From Planctomycetota bacterium (GTDB taxonomy: Bacteria > Planctomycetota > Phycisphaerae > Phycisphaerales > SM1A02): a stretch of DNA of 64,000 nucleotides. Shown here one piece after another: positions 45,701 through 54,404 of this stretch (the stretch's first letter is position 1; every line of letters starts with the position of its first letter). Both the position numbers and the translations under genes were made by a program. The notes beneath the pieces were generated by a model that ran no database searches, was not told the DNA's origin, and saw nothing but the letters and a program-made list of their open reading frames with translations. The stretch is from positions 62,001 to 126,000 of the forward strand of contig JAIOPG010000006.1 in the NCBI GenBank assembly GCA_021414025.1, given 5' to 3'.

Positions 45701-47263
45701 ATGTCGGATTTTTGGCTTGTTTCCGTTGCCGGAACCAAGGAGGCGAAGCATCGACTCGCGCCGCCGGGCCCGATCACCATCGGGCGCGGAACCGACCGAA
45801 CGATCATCCTCGCCGAGAAAGTGGTCAGCCGGCATCACGCCACGCTGCATTGGTCATCCGCCACCGTCGACGAGCCCGGCATGTGGCGCATCTCCGACGA
45901 CGGGAGCTCCGCGGGCACCTACATCAATGGCGCGCAGGTTCAGGCGGGTCGCACCCTCCCGCTGCGGCATGGCGATCGGCTCGAGATTTCGCCCTGGACC
46001 TTCGAGGTGGTCGACCAGGAGGTGCCGCTGGATCTGGCGACCATGATCGACGTGTCGAGCGGGGAGGAGAAATCCAGGATCGAGGCGCAGGTGGAGCGCG
46101 TGCAGATTGCCGAGCCCGCGGCCTTCGCCCAGGATCAGCTGCTCATCCTCCTGCAGGCAGGCGAGTCCATTCACCAGGCCGAGCACGAGGCCGAGGTCTA
46201 TCCCGCGGTGGTGCATGCGCTGGCGATGGCCACGCAATTCGCGAACGTCGCCTTCGTCCGCAATGTCGGCCAGGGAGACGCGGTCGAGGTGCTCACCCAG
46301 ATCGGCGAGATGAAGGACGCCCAGGGCCGTCCGCGCATCAGCCGGTCGATGCTCCGGCAGGCGCGGCAGGGGCCGGTGATCGAGAAGGCGTTCAGCGCCG
46401 CCGATCCGACGCTCGAAGCCAATCCGAACCACACCGTCATGCCGAAAAGCATGGAAGTCCGCCGCGCCATCTGCGTCCCCGTGGAGCTTGCCGGCGTGCT
46501 CTTTGGTTTCCTCTACCTGGACGACGCCAAGCCGCGCGACGACGCCCGGCTCGCGGAGGTTGCCAGCATCGCCGGCGCCATCGCCCGCATGGCGGCGCAG
46601 GGGCTGGGCAATCAGCAGCGCGTGCGGATGGCGCAGCGCTTCGCCATGGAGCAGCAGCTCATGTTCGGGGGCACCATGCACGCGCTGATCTCGGCGATCG
46701 ACGCCAAGGATCCCTACACGCGCGGCCATTCCGTCCGCGTGGCCCGCTTCGCCCGGCTGCTCGCCCAAGCTGCGGGCCTGGGCGTCGAGCTCGTCGAGCG
46801 CACCCATCTTTGCGGCACGGTCCATGACATCGGAAAGATCGGCGTGCCCGAGGCGGTGCTGTGCAAGGCGGAGCGGCTCACCGACGATGAGTTCGCCAAG
46901 ATCACCGCACATCCGGCGACCGGGTTCCAGATCCTGCGCGACATTCCGCAAATGCGCGACGTGCTCCACGGGGTGCTGGAGCACCACGAGAAGTGGGACG
47001 GTTCCGGCTATCCGAACGGGCTCGTCGGTGACAAGATCTCACTGCTCGGTCGGATCATCTGCCTGGCGGACTGCTTCGACGCCATGACCAGCGCCCGCGT
47101 CTACCGGCCCGCGCGCAGCGTGGAGGAGGTGCAGGCCGAGATGCAGAAGTGCCTGGGCCGGCACTTCGATCCCGAGCTGGGAAAAATCTTCCTGTCGATT
47201 CCGCGCCTCAAGCTCCAGGAGCAGATCGTCCGCAGCGACGTGGCCGCCAGCGGATCATTTTGA
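45701..47263 (+). CDS. FHA-GAF-HD-GYP signalling protein
   Basis: The 520-aa cytoplasmic protein has an FHA phosphothreonine-binding domain (about 10-105: ITIGRGTDR, VVSRHHATL, GTYINGAQV), a GAF-like domain (about 140-300: ICVPVELAGVLFGFLYLDD) and an HD-GYP domain (about 320-500: GHSVRVARFA, VHDIGKIGVPE, HHEKWDGSGYPNGL, ADCFDAMTS). HD-GYP domains hydrolyse cyclic di-GMP, and all metal residues appear intact. The FHA domain suggests it reads phosphorylation by Ser/Thr kinases such as the one at 16190 (inference). Its 3' end overlaps the convergent AI-2E gene by 9 bp. Confidence 0.93.
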   Translation: MSDFWLVSVAGTKEAKHRLAPPGPITIGRGTDRTIILAEKVVSRHHATLHWSSATVDEPGMWRISDDGSSAGTYINGAQVQAGRTLPLRHGDRLEISPWTFEVVDQEVPLDLATMIDVSSGEEKSRIEAQVERVQIAEPAAFAQDQLLILLQAGESIHQAEHEAEVYPAVVHALAMATQFANVAFVRNVGQGDAVEVLTQIGEMKDAQGRPRISRSMLRQARQGPVIEKAFSAADPTLEANPNHTVMPKSMEVRRAICVPVELAGVLFGFLYLDDAKPRDDARLAEVASIAGAIARMAAQGLGNQQRVRMAQRFAMEQQLMFGGTMHALISAIDAKDPYTRGHSVRVARFARLLAQAAGLGVELVERTHLCGTVHDIGKIGVPEAVLCKAERLTDDEFAKITAHPATGFQILRDIPQMRDVLHGVLEHHEKWDGSGYPNGLVGDKISLLGRIICLADCFDAMTSARVYRPARSVEEVQAEMQKCLGRHFDPELGKIFLSIPRLKLQEQIVRSDVAASGSF

Positions 47264-48325
47264 GTCGGGGGTCGGGGTCGCCGCGGCGCTGCCCGGGCCG
47301 AGCAGAATCGAGATCCAGCGGAATTCCTCGGTGTTGTCCAGCAGAATCTTCACCAGCATCGTCAGTGGCACGCTCAGGAACATGCCCACCGGTCCCAGGA
47401 TCCAGCCCCAGAACACCAGGCTCAGGAAGACCACCGCGGCGCTGAGTCCAAGCTTGCGTCCGAAGAGCCGGGGCTCCAGCCAGCTGCCGATGACAATGTT
47501 GAAGAGCACCTGCAGGATCACCATCACCAGCGCCATCTGCCATCCGTTCACCGCCAGGCAGAGCAGCACCGCGGGGATGGCCGTGATGATCGCCCCGAAG
47601 GTCGGGATGTAGTTCAGGAAGAAGGCCGCGATGCCGATGAAGAGCGCGTAGGGGGTGTTGAGCACGTAGCAGCTCAGCGTCACCAGCACCGCCGCGAGGA
47701 AGTTGGTCTGCGACTTCACCGCGAGGTAGCTCTGGATGTCGCTCACGATGCTTCGGTAGCGGCCAAGGTCATCCTCGGGTCGCCCGGTGATCGTCCGGAT
47801 CTTGTTCGGCAGCACGGCCGCCTCGCCCAAGAGGAATGCGAGCGTGAGGATGACGAAGAGCCCGCTCTGGGCCAGGTTCGCCAGCCCCTTCACGAAGTTG
47901 CTCGCGTAGCCCAGCACGTCGCCGGGATTGGTCTTGGAGATCAAGGTGTCCAGGTCCATGTGGATTCCCCGCGCGGCCAGATCGACGTTCAAGGCGGCCA
48001 GCTTCTCCTCCAGGATCACGCGGTATTCCGGAATCTTTTCCGCCAGCGCCCCCAGGTTGTGCGTGGCGATCGTGGCCGCGCCGGCGATCAGCGCCACGAT
48101 CACGATCAGCAGGCAGGTCGCCGCGAGCCAGCGGGGCATGCCGGTGCGGCAGAAGAACGCCAGCGCAGGCAAGCTCACCACCGCGAGAAAAATGGCCGCC
48201 AGGATCGGGACCACCAGCGGCGCCGCGGCCTTGAGGCCAGCCAGAATGATGATCGCCGCGGCCGCCGAATAGAGAATGCGACTGCCCCGGCCCGGCGCCT
48301 CCATGGAAGGAGTGGGGGAATTCAT
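47255..48325 (-). CDS. AI-2E family transporter (PerM/TqsA-like)
   Basis: Integral membrane protein of 356 aa with about eight membrane segments in the family's arrangement: two pairs at the N-terminus, a soluble helical region (about 95-150) and the conserved C-terminal block FFLNYIPTFGAIITAIPA with GSWLEPRLFGRKLGLS and WGWILGPVGMFLSVPLT. Members export small molecules or ions; the name does not prove AI-2 transport. The ATG is 7 nt after TACGAT, with no ribosome binding site. Confidence 0.9.
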   Translation of the reverse strand: MNSPTPSMEAPGRGSRILYSAAAAIIILAGLKAAAPLVVPILAAIFLAVVSLPALAFFCRTGMPRWLAATCLLIVIVALIAGAATIATHNLGALAEKIPEYRVILEEKLAALNVDLAARGIHMDLDTLISKTNPGDVLGYASNFVKGLANLAQSGLFVILTLAFLLGEAAVLPNKIRTITGRPEDDLGRYRSIVSDIQSYLAVKSQTNFLAAVLVTLSCYVLNTPYALFIGIAAFFLNYIPTFGAIITAIPAVLLCLAVNGWQMALVMVILQVLFNIVIGSWLEPRLFGRKLGLSAAVVFLSLVFWGWILGPVGMFLSVPLTMLVKILLDNTEEFRWISILLGPGSAAATPTPDSK

Positions 48326-48332
48326 GGCGAAG

Positions 48333-48338
48333 ATCGTA
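48333..48338 (-). promoter_or_regulatory. Putative -10 element (TACGAT) of the AI-2E transporter gene
   Basis: Minus-strand TACGAT with a 7-nt spacer to the ATG at 48325. It lies in the 52-bp gap shared with the divergent dehydrogenase gene. Confidence 0.55.
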
Positions 48339-48377
48339 CGGCAAGTTGCGCCGGGTTGGCACTACAGTGAACGCCAT

Positions 48378-49667
48378 ATGCGACTCCATTCAGCGATTGA
48401 CCGTCCCTCCTTCGCGCGAAGCCGCGCCGCCCGACTCCTCGCTGCGGCGCTTGCCGCGGCTGCGGCAAGCCTCGCTTTGGCGCAGGCGCCGACTCCGCCC
48501 GCCTCATCGCCGCAAGCCAAACCGCAGGGCGCGGCGGAATCGAAAGACCTCACCCTCCGCGTGCCCGAGATCAAGCTGGTCCGGATGTTTCCGAATCTGA
48601 CTCTGCGCCGTCCGACCCAGGCGGTGCAGGCTCCCGGCGAGCCGGGCACGCTCTACGTGGTCGAGCAGGCCGGCCGGGTTCTGCGCCTCGATCTGAACAA
48701 CGACCAGGTGAAGTCGGGCGAGGTGTTCGCCGACATTCGCAAGGAAGTGAACGACCGGAACAACGAAGAGGGGCTCCTCTCGCTGTGTTTCGATCCGAAG
48801 TACGCCGACAACGGATTGCTCTACCTCTACTACACCGCCGACAAGCCGCGCCGCTCGGTGCTGAGCCAGTTTCATGCCAGCGACGACCGCAAGACCATCA
48901 ACATGGACAGCGAGAAGATCATCCTGCAGGTTGATCAGCCCTATTCGAATCACAACGGAGGCACGGTGCTCTTCGGTCCGGACGGCATGCTCTATCTCAG
49001 CTTGGGCGATGGCGGCGCGGCCAACGATCCGCATGGAAACGGTCAGAACCTTGGCACGCTTCTGGCCTCCATCGTCCGGCTCGATGTGAGCCATGTGAGC
49101 AAGGAGTCACCCTACGCGATTCCCTCCGACAATCCCTTCCTCGCGACCAAGGGCGCGCGCAAGGAGATCTGGGCCTATGGACTTCGCAATGTCTGGCGCA
49201 TGAGCTTCGACCGCGAGAGTGGCGTGCTCTGGGGAGGCGATGTCGGCCAGAATCAGTACGAGGAAATCGATGTCATCGTCAAGGGCGGCAACTACGGCTG
49301 GAATCCCCGCGAGGGGCTGCACGAGTTTCCCGGCGGAAAGAAGGGCGCCTTCGGCGACCAGTACATCGATCCCGTGCACGAGTACTCACACAACGACGGC
49401 TTGAGCGTGACCGGGGGTTATGTCTATCGCGGCAAGAAATGCCCGGACCTGAGCGGCATCTATTTCTTTGCCGACTACAGCTACGGCATCATCTGGGGCG
49501 CCCGCTGCCAGGGCTCGAAGATGGGCGAGCCGAGAAAGCTCATCCATCGCAGCGCCAATCTCTGGTCGAGCTTCGGCGAGTTGCTCGATGGCGAGCTGGT
49601 GCTCTGCTCGTTCGACGGCGGCGAACGGGGACCGGGATCGCTCTGGAAAATCACCTGCGCGAATTGA
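48378..49667 (+). CDS. PQQ-dependent sugar dehydrogenase-like protein (GDH/Asd type), exported
   Basis: Six-bladed beta-propeller of the soluble glucose/sorbosone dehydrogenase family, 429 aa with an N-terminal signal (ending LALAQA). Typical motifs are PGEPGTLYVVEQAGRVLRLD, EEGLLSLCFDPKYADNGLLYLYYT, NHNGGTVLFGPDGMLYLSLGDGG (with the active-site His), YGLRNVWRMSFD and GDVGQNQYEEIDVI. The substrate is unknown. A TACAGT hexamer lies 9 nt before the ATG (48363-48368), so the leader would be only a few bases. Confidence 0.9.
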   Translation: MRLHSAIDRPSFARSRAARLLAAALAAAAASLALAQAPTPPASSPQAKPQGAAESKDLTLRVPEIKLVRMFPNLTLRRPTQAVQAPGEPGTLYVVEQAGRVLRLDLNNDQVKSGEVFADIRKEVNDRNNEEGLLSLCFDPKYADNGLLYLYYTADKPRRSVLSQFHASDDRKTINMDSEKIILQVDQPYSNHNGGTVLFGPDGMLYLSLGDGGAANDPHGNGQNLGTLLASIVRLDVSHVSKESPYAIPSDNPFLATKGARKEIWAYGLRNVWRMSFDRESGVLWGGDVGQNQYEEIDVIVKGGNYGWNPREGLHEFPGGKKGAFGDQYIDPVHEYSHNDGLSVTGGYVYRGKKCPDLSGIYFFADYSYGIIWGARCQGSKMGEPRKLIHRSANLWSSFGELLDGELVLCSFDGGERGPGSLWKITCAN

Positions 49668-49671
49668 GGCT

Positions 49672-49932
49672 TCAGCCGCCGATGTAGCCGGGCGAATTCC
49701 ACCAGGGCTCGCCTGAACCCATGTCGCCATTTTGATCCACGTTGGGATCCTCGTTGTCGCCATCGTCCAGGTCGTAGAACGAAACGGGCTGGCCGTTCTT
49801 GTCCATCTGACGGGTTTGCTGCTGGGTCGGCGACATCGAGTTGCCCCAGGGGGATGGGCTCTGGCAACCGCAGCACATTGCGACCGCCATCGCGAGCGTC
49901 CCGCATGCCGTTGCGTTCCGGGGTCGGTTCAT
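49672..49932 (-). CDS. Small putative lipoprotein
   Basis: The 86-aa product has a signal with a Cys-rich lipobox (MAVAMCCGC), followed by a short acidic, Asn/Gln/Gly-rich mature part (YDLDDGDNEDPNVDQNGD) that looks unstructured or calcium-binding. The ATG is 7 nt after TAGAGT with no ribosome binding site, and that hexamer overlaps the stop of the upstream lipoprotein gene. The function is unknown. Confidence 0.6.
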   Translation of the reverse strand: MNRPRNATACGTLAMAVAMCCGCQSPSPWGNSMSPTQQQTRQMDKNGQPVSFYDLDDGDNEDPNVDQNGDMGSGEPWWNSPGYIGG

Positions 49933-49937
49933 GCGCG

Positions 49938-50627
49938 TCACTCTAGCACCTGTGCCATCGGGGCGGAGCCGGTCGGAGGTCCGGTGCGCGAAGCGCCCGG
50001 CGCCCAGCTCCGCGACTCGACGGCGTCGCCATCGCGCTTGACCATCATGAACCAGCCGTCGCTGAAGTAGATCGCGATGCCACCCTGTTGCAGCTGCCAG
50101 CATCCGGTGTTGATGGCGTCAATGCTCTTCACCGCGGAGCCGTTGCTTTGCAGCACGATGTAGAAGGGCTTGCTCTGGTAATTCGGATCCGCGCTGCGAG
50201 TCCTCCAGACGCCGACCCACGGCGACGAACCGTCCAGCACCTTGATGGCCTGCCCGAAGGAGGTCGGAATGCCTTGGCGGCTCGCCCGCGGGGCGTAGGA
50301 ATATTTTTCAAAACCGATCTGTCCCAGCTGAATGACATCCATCCAGCCGTCGGTCCAGTTCATGACCAGCACTCCATCCTCGATTTTCCAGGTGCCACGC
50401 TCGCCCTTGGCACCGTCGGGTCCCTTGCTCCAAGTGCTGATGGCCAGGCCATCCTCGAGCAGATTGACATTGAAGAGGGCGTTCTGGCTGTCGGTCAGTG
50501 CCCAGGTGCCCTCGGCCACGTCGCGCGTGATTTCGGAGGCGATTTTCCCGCTCGCCAGCGGGGGCGAGGAGCAGGATCCGCCGAGCAGGCTTGCCGCCAT
50601 TGCCACGAGCAACGCCAAGTGCCTCAT
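49938..50627 (-). CDS. Putative lipoprotein with an internal duplication
   Basis: The 229-aa product has a lipoprotein signal (LLVAMAASLLGGSC). The mature part contains two copies of a module of about 80-90 residues: each has a GxW strand, DGW, an aromatic/Ala-Pro-x-Ala-Ser-Arg block (YAPRASRQGIPT and WAPGASRTGPPT) and ends in VL. The fold is probably lipocalin-like or a small beta barrel, but I do not recognise the family. ATG 50627 is preferred over 50636 because TACCAT lies 7 nt upstream. Confidence 0.65.
   Translation of the reverse strand: MRHLALLVAMAASLLGGSCSSPPLASGKIASEITRDVAEGTWALTDSQNALFNVNLLEDGLAISTWSKGPDGAKGERGTWKIEDGVLVMNWTDGWMDVIQLGQIGFEKYSYAPRASRQGIPTSFGQAIKVLDGSSPWVGVWRTRSADPNYQSKPFYIVLQSNGSAVKSIDAINTGCWQLQQGGIAIYFSDGWFMMVKRDGDAVESRSWAPGASRTGPPTGSAPMAQVLE
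49940..49945 (-). promoter_or_regulatory. Putative -10 element (TAGAGT) of the small lipoprotein gene
   Basis: Minus-strand TAGAGT with a 7-nt spacer to the ATG at 49932, overlapping the upstream gene's last codons. Confidence 0.5.
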
Positions 50628-50634
50628 GCGGGGC

Positions 50635-50640
50635 ATGGTA
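50635..50640 (-). promoter_or_regulatory. Putative -10 element (TACCAT) of the duplicated lipoprotein gene
   Basis: Minus-strand TACCAT with a 7-nt spacer to the ATG at 50627. Confidence 0.5.
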
Positions 50641-50662
50641 TCCCGAATCGGCGCGGGTTCAA

Positions 50663-51289
50663 TCAACGGCCGTGGTCCGCGGCGCTCCCCTCGGCGCCGA
50701 CGGCACCCATCCGCAACTTTTGTCGGCGCACCCAACCATCGGGCGCAGAGACGGGCCGCGCGGCGAGCAGGTCAATCGCATGGCTCAGTCGAAGCGGGGA
50801 GTAATTCCAGCAATCGACGCCCACATCCATGCTTCGCCCCAGTTCCTCAAGAGCTCCGTGGGTGTGGCCGTACAGATGCATGGCCCCGCCCATCTGCCCG
50901 CGCCAGGCGCGAAGCGGATAGTGCGACAGCAGGAGGCGCTCGCCCGAATGTTCGGCGCGGAGGCTGTACTGATCCCGAACCTTGTCGAAGAGCGACTTGA
51001 ACCGGGCTCCCTTGGGATCATGGTTGCCGCAGACCAGGCGGATGGACTTGCAGCGGATGGCCCGGCGGATTTTTTCGGCATGATCGACTTGCACGTCGCG
51101 TCCCTCGGCGAAAGGACCGCAAAAATCCCCGATGTGATAGAGCAGATCCCGCTTGCGGACGGATTGATTCAGAGCTTCGACCAGGGCGGCATCCATGGCG
51201 GCTGCGTCCGCGAAGGGCCTCTGAAAAAGCGCGAGGGCGTGGGCATCTCCGAAATGCGTGTCGCCGGAAATCCAGATCGTCCTCGCCAT
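50663..51289 (-). CDS. Calcineurin-like metallophosphoesterase
   Basis: The 208-aa cytoplasmic protein has the full dimetal motif set: SGDTHFGD (Asp and His), HIGDFCG (Asp), VCGNHDPKG (Asn and His), LLSHYP (His) and LYGHTHGALE (His-x-His). The compact size and YGHTH resemble small phosphoesterases of the YfcE/MJ0936 type. The substrate is unknown. The ATG is 7 nt after TAGCCT, with no ribosome binding site. Confidence 0.88.
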   Translation of the reverse strand: MARTIWISGDTHFGDAHALALFQRPFADAAAMDAALVEALNQSVRKRDLLYHIGDFCGPFAEGRDVQVDHAEKIRRAIRCKSIRLVCGNHDPKGARFKSLFDKVRDQYSLRAEHSGERLLLSHYPLRAWRGQMGGAMHLYGHTHGALEELGRSMDVGVDCWNYSPLRLSHAIDLLAARPVSAPDGWVRRQKLRMGAVGAEGSAADHGR

Positions 51290-51296
51290 GGCGCGA

Positions 51297-51302
51297 AGGC
51301 TA
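51297..51302 (-). promoter_or_regulatory. Putative -10 element (TAGCCT) of the phosphoesterase gene
   Basis: Minus-strand TAGCCT with a 7-nt spacer to the ATG at 51289. Confidence 0.5.
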
Positions 51303-51370
51303 ACGCAACCGGCAGCGCCGGAGACGCATCGAAAGGGTTCAGCCGAATCTGGGAAGCCGCATCTTCCATG

Positions 51371-51385
51371 CCGAATCGGATTCGG
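51371..51385. promoter_or_regulatory. Perfect palindrome before pyrB, possible operator
   Basis: CCGAATC-G-GATTCGG is a perfect 7-bp inverted repeat with one central base. It abuts TATAAC (51386-51391), a -10-like hexamer 8 nt before the pyrB ATG, so a protein bound here would block RNA polymerase. No regulator is known. Confidence 0.4.
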
Positions 51386-51399
51386 TATAACTCTCCGAC

Positions 51400-52326
51400 A
51401 TGGCCACGGCCCGGCACTTTCTTCAGATCGAAGGCCTGACCCGGGAGCAGCTTCAAAAACTGCTTGCGGTCGCCAAAGGCAATCTCGCCGTGGCCGATCA
51501 ACGGATCGCCCGCAAGGACACCCTTTCAGGCCGGGTGATCGCCAACCTCTTCTTCGAAGATTCGACGCGCACCCGATGCAGCTTCGAGACCGCCGTGCAC
51601 CGACTGGGAGGGGAGGTTTTCACGCTGACCGCTACCGGATCCAGCGCGAGCAAGGGCGAGAGCCTGGTGGACACCGCTCTGAACATCGAGGCCATGGGCG
51701 TGAGCGGCTTGATCATCCGTTCCACCATCTCGGGCGGACCGGCCATGGTTGCCAAGCGGGTTTCCATTCCAGTCATCAACGCAGGTGATGGCCGGCATGA
51801 ACATCCAACCCAGGGCCTGCTTGACCTCTTGACTTTGCAGGAATCCCTTGGGTCACTCGAAGGCAAGCGAGTTGCGATCGTCGGGGACATCGCCAACAGT
51901 CGGGTTGCAAGGTCAGCCACCCAAGGCCTGGCCATCCTTGGGTGCCAGGTGGTCTTGATTGGGCCACCGACTTTGGTGAATAAGTCACACCAAGAAATGA
52001 CAAAATATCACAATCTCATTACGATCTCACACGATCTTGATGCTAATTTACGGGATCTTGACGCAATAATGATGTTGCGGCTTCAGGTTGAACGGGCAGC
52101 AAGTTACGGTGTTTCATCTGATTATAGGACACTCTATGGCTTGACCTCCGAACGCGCCCTGCGATTGAAGGGCGGAGCGGTGGTTTTGCACCCCGGACCG
52201 GTGAACCGGGGTGTTGAAATTGATGACTCAGTGGCGGATGAATTCGGTGGCACAAGGATCTTGCGTCAGGTGACGCATGGGGTTGCCGCTCGAATGGCCG
52301 TTCTCGAAGAAGTTATTAGACAATAG
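51400..52326 (+). CDS. pyrB: Aspartate carbamoyltransferase catalytic subunit
   Basis: Second enzyme of pyrimidine synthesis, making carbamoyl-aspartate. The 308-aa protein has the carbamoyl-phosphate motif FFEDSTRTRCSFE (about 51-63), SSASKGES (with the neighbour-subunit Lys), the GDGRHEHPTQGLLDLLT stretch (about 127-143), GDIANSRVARS and LHPGPVNRG. No pyrC or pyrI follows. The 3' third (from about 51950) is clearly richer in A and T than the rest, yet the frame and motifs are intact. The start has no ribosome binding site and is preceded by a palindrome and TATAAC. Confidence 0.95.
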   Translation: MATARHFLQIEGLTREQLQKLLAVAKGNLAVADQRIARKDTLSGRVIANLFFEDSTRTRCSFETAVHRLGGEVFTLTATGSSASKGESLVDTALNIEAMGVSGLIIRSTISGGPAMVAKRVSIPVINAGDGRHEHPTQGLLDLLTLQESLGSLEGKRVAIVGDIANSRVARSATQGLAILGCQVVLIGPPTLVNKSHQEMTKYHNLITISHDLDANLRDLDAIMMLRLQVERAASYGVSSDYRTLYGLTSERALRLKGGAVVLHPGPVNRGVEIDDSVADEFGGTRILRQVTHGVAARMAVLEEVIRQ

Positions 52327-52505
52327 ATTAAGTCGCACACCCGATTTATTTATAGCGCTTTTTTTCAAAGCAGCCTTCCGCAGAAGCGAACAAAATCTCC
52401 TTTCCTTGCGGGTGATTGCAAACTAAATCTAGTCGCCGGGGTAACTTCAAACCCTTCATTCAACCGATAGTAAAAAACTTGATTTTCCTTCCTCCCACGA
52501 GACCA

Positions 52506-54404
52506 ATGTCAGTGTTGCTGTTCCTCAGGCTTCGCGCCTGCGCCCGCATTTTTGCGCTGCCGGCGATTGTCCTGCTGTCGGGATGCATTGAGACGGACAG
52601 CTTCTTTGATCCAAGCAAAACCGGTTACTTCGAGACGACTCCTTCGGAGATGCCGATCCTCACCCGGATCGACGTCATCGAGCAGGCCAGCGACGGGCCG
52701 GAATTTGTCAGCCCGACGCCCGCGGACTTGAAGGCGAGCGATCTCTCCTATCGATTTGCTCCAGGCGACGTCCTTCGAATCGAAATCCCTAGCCTGATGG
52801 CGACGGGCCAGACCGAGCAGGCCGAGCGCGTCGTCGACCAGACCGGCGACATCCAGCTGCCCGTCATCAACAAGGTGAGGGCGGCCGGACTGACCACAGA
52901 GGAACTTCAGACCAGCATCGAGCTGCGGCTCAAGGGAATCCTGACCAATCCTCAGGCGTTCGTCGCCCTGCAGGAAGGGCGAGCGTTTCAGTTCCGCATT
53001 CTTGGATCCGTGGATCAGCCCGGCTTGTATGCACTGAACAAGCCCGATCTTCGACTGCTCGATGCCATTGCGACCGCCCGGGGCGCCAGTGTGAACACCG
53101 TCCGGATCCTGATCACACGCGAAGTCATCGCCAACGAATATCGCGCCTCCTACGACCAGCGGGCGCTCAGTCCCAGCGGCACCACCGCCGCTCCAGCCAC
53201 GACCGCCCCTCCCACCACGACGCCGACCACCACGGCTCCTCCCAAAGTCACGACGCCATCCGAAGTGGACATTGATCAGCTCATCAATGAACTGCCGGGC
53301 AACAACGCTCCCGCGTCCTCGGCGCCCGCTGCGCCGGCAACCCCAGCCGCCATCCCGCCCGCAACCGACCCCGCTCATGATCCGGCAGCGCCTCCGGCTG
53401 CACCTCCAAGCTCGGAACCCGCCAAGGCACCCGCCCTGGACCCCGCAGCCCCGCCCAAGGCGGATCCCGCCACCGATCCCGCAATGGATCCGGCCCCACC
53501 AACCGATCCGGCCAAGGAGCCGGCGCCATCGACCGATCCATCCAAGCGACGGACGCAACTGGGCATGCTCCGCGCGGAAACGCGCCAGGCACCGCCGGTC
53601 GACATCGACCAGCTCGAGCCGGCGAAGTCCGACGACCGCGGCAATCAGCCTCCGGTTCAGAATCCGCTGGACGCGAATGCCGGCGACCAGTTCATCTTTG
53701 ACAATGCTTCGCAGTCGTGGATCCGAAAGTCCTCGCTGGCCGCGGGCGCCAATCACCCCGATGCCGCGCCGGGAGCCCCGGAGACCGCCGCCGCGCAGGA
53801 CCCGAAGGGCACCGCCGACGTGGTCGCGGCCGAACCTGGCAGCGCCGGACTTCGCTCCGCGGAAGCCGCCCAGATCCGCAAGAACAAGCGCATCCTCGCG
53901 GCGCAGGAAAAGACGGTGGTGATCGACATCGACTACAACCAGCTGGTCCGCGGCGAGTCAAAGCTCAACATCGTCATCCGACCGGGCGACTTGATCTACT
54001 GCGACTCGGGACAGGTCGGCGTGGTCTACATCGACGGCGAAATCAACCGGCCGGGCGTCTACAACCTGCCCACCTCAGGCAAGCTGACCCTCAGCCGGCT
54101 GGTTGCCGCGGCCGGTGGCGTGAGCGAACTCGCGATTCCCGAGCGCTGCGACCTGATCCGGCGGCTTGGAAGCGACAAGGAAGCCTGCGTGAGAATCAGC
54201 CTGGCGGCGATCCGCAACCGCGGCGAGCCCGATATTTTCCTCAAGCCCGACGACCACATCATCGTGGGCACCGATTTCTGGGCCTGGCCGCTGGCCCGGT
54301 TCCGCCGCGACTTCTCCATGCCGAACTCGATTGGCTTCCAGCTTGACCGCAACTTCGGCAACGACGTCTTCGGCGCGCCGCCGTCCAACATCGGGAACCA
54401 ATAA
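52506..54404 (+). CDS. Polysaccharide export lipoprotein, Wza-like, with SLBB domains
   Basis: Outer-membrane or periplasmic exporter of capsule/exopolysaccharide. The 632-aa protein has a lipobox (LPAIVLLSGC), a Poly_export domain (about 75-160: YRFAPGDVLRIEIP, TGDIQLPVI), a first SLBB domain (about 165-215: FRILGSVDQPGLYAL), then a Pro/Ala/Asp/Thr-rich linker of roughly 150-250 residues, and a second SLBB region (about 500-570: VGVVYIDGEINRPGVYNL). Wza homologues lack such a long linker. It starts the exopolysaccharide/exosortase operon. The 179-bp AT-rich gap before it (52327-52505) holds no clear gene. Confidence 0.85.
   Translation: MSVLLFLRLRACARIFALPAIVLLSGCIETDSFFDPSKTGYFETTPSEMPILTRIDVIEQASDGPEFVSPTPADLKASDLSYRFAPGDVLRIEIPSLMATGQTEQAERVVDQTGDIQLPVINKVRAAGLTTEELQTSIELRLKGILTNPQAFVALQEGRAFQFRILGSVDQPGLYALNKPDLRLLDAIATARGASVNTVRILITREVIANEYRASYDQRALSPSGTTAAPATTAPPTTTPTTTAPPKVTTPSEVDIDQLINELPGNNAPASSAPAAPATPAAIPPATDPAHDPAAPPAAPPSSEPAKAPALDPAAPPKADPATDPAMDPAPPTDPAKEPAPSTDPSKRRTQLGMLRAETRQAPPVDIDQLEPAKSDDRGNQPPVQNPLDANAGDQFIFDNASQSWIRKSSLAAGANHPDAAPGAPETAAAQDPKGTADVVAAEPGSAGLRSAEAAQIRKNKRILAAQEKTVVIDIDYNQLVRGESKLNIVIRPGDLIYCDSGQVGVVYIDGEINRPGVYNLPTSGKLTLSRLVAAAGGVSELAIPERCDLIRRLGSDKEACVRISLAAIRNRGEPDIFLKPDDHIIVGTDFWAWPLARFRRDFSMPNSIGFQLDRNFGNDVFGAPPSNIGNQ

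Noticed and set aside
52340-52380. T-run near 52362 after pyrB as a terminator
   Set aside because: No stable GC-rich stem precedes the T-run; the nearby AGCGCT and GCTTT/AAAGC pairings are too short.
53190-53560. Repetitive stretch that could be read as a direct-repeat array
   Set aside because: The repeats are irregular, in frame and Pro/Ala/Asp-coding, so they are a protein linker rather than CRISPR or a DNA repeat.
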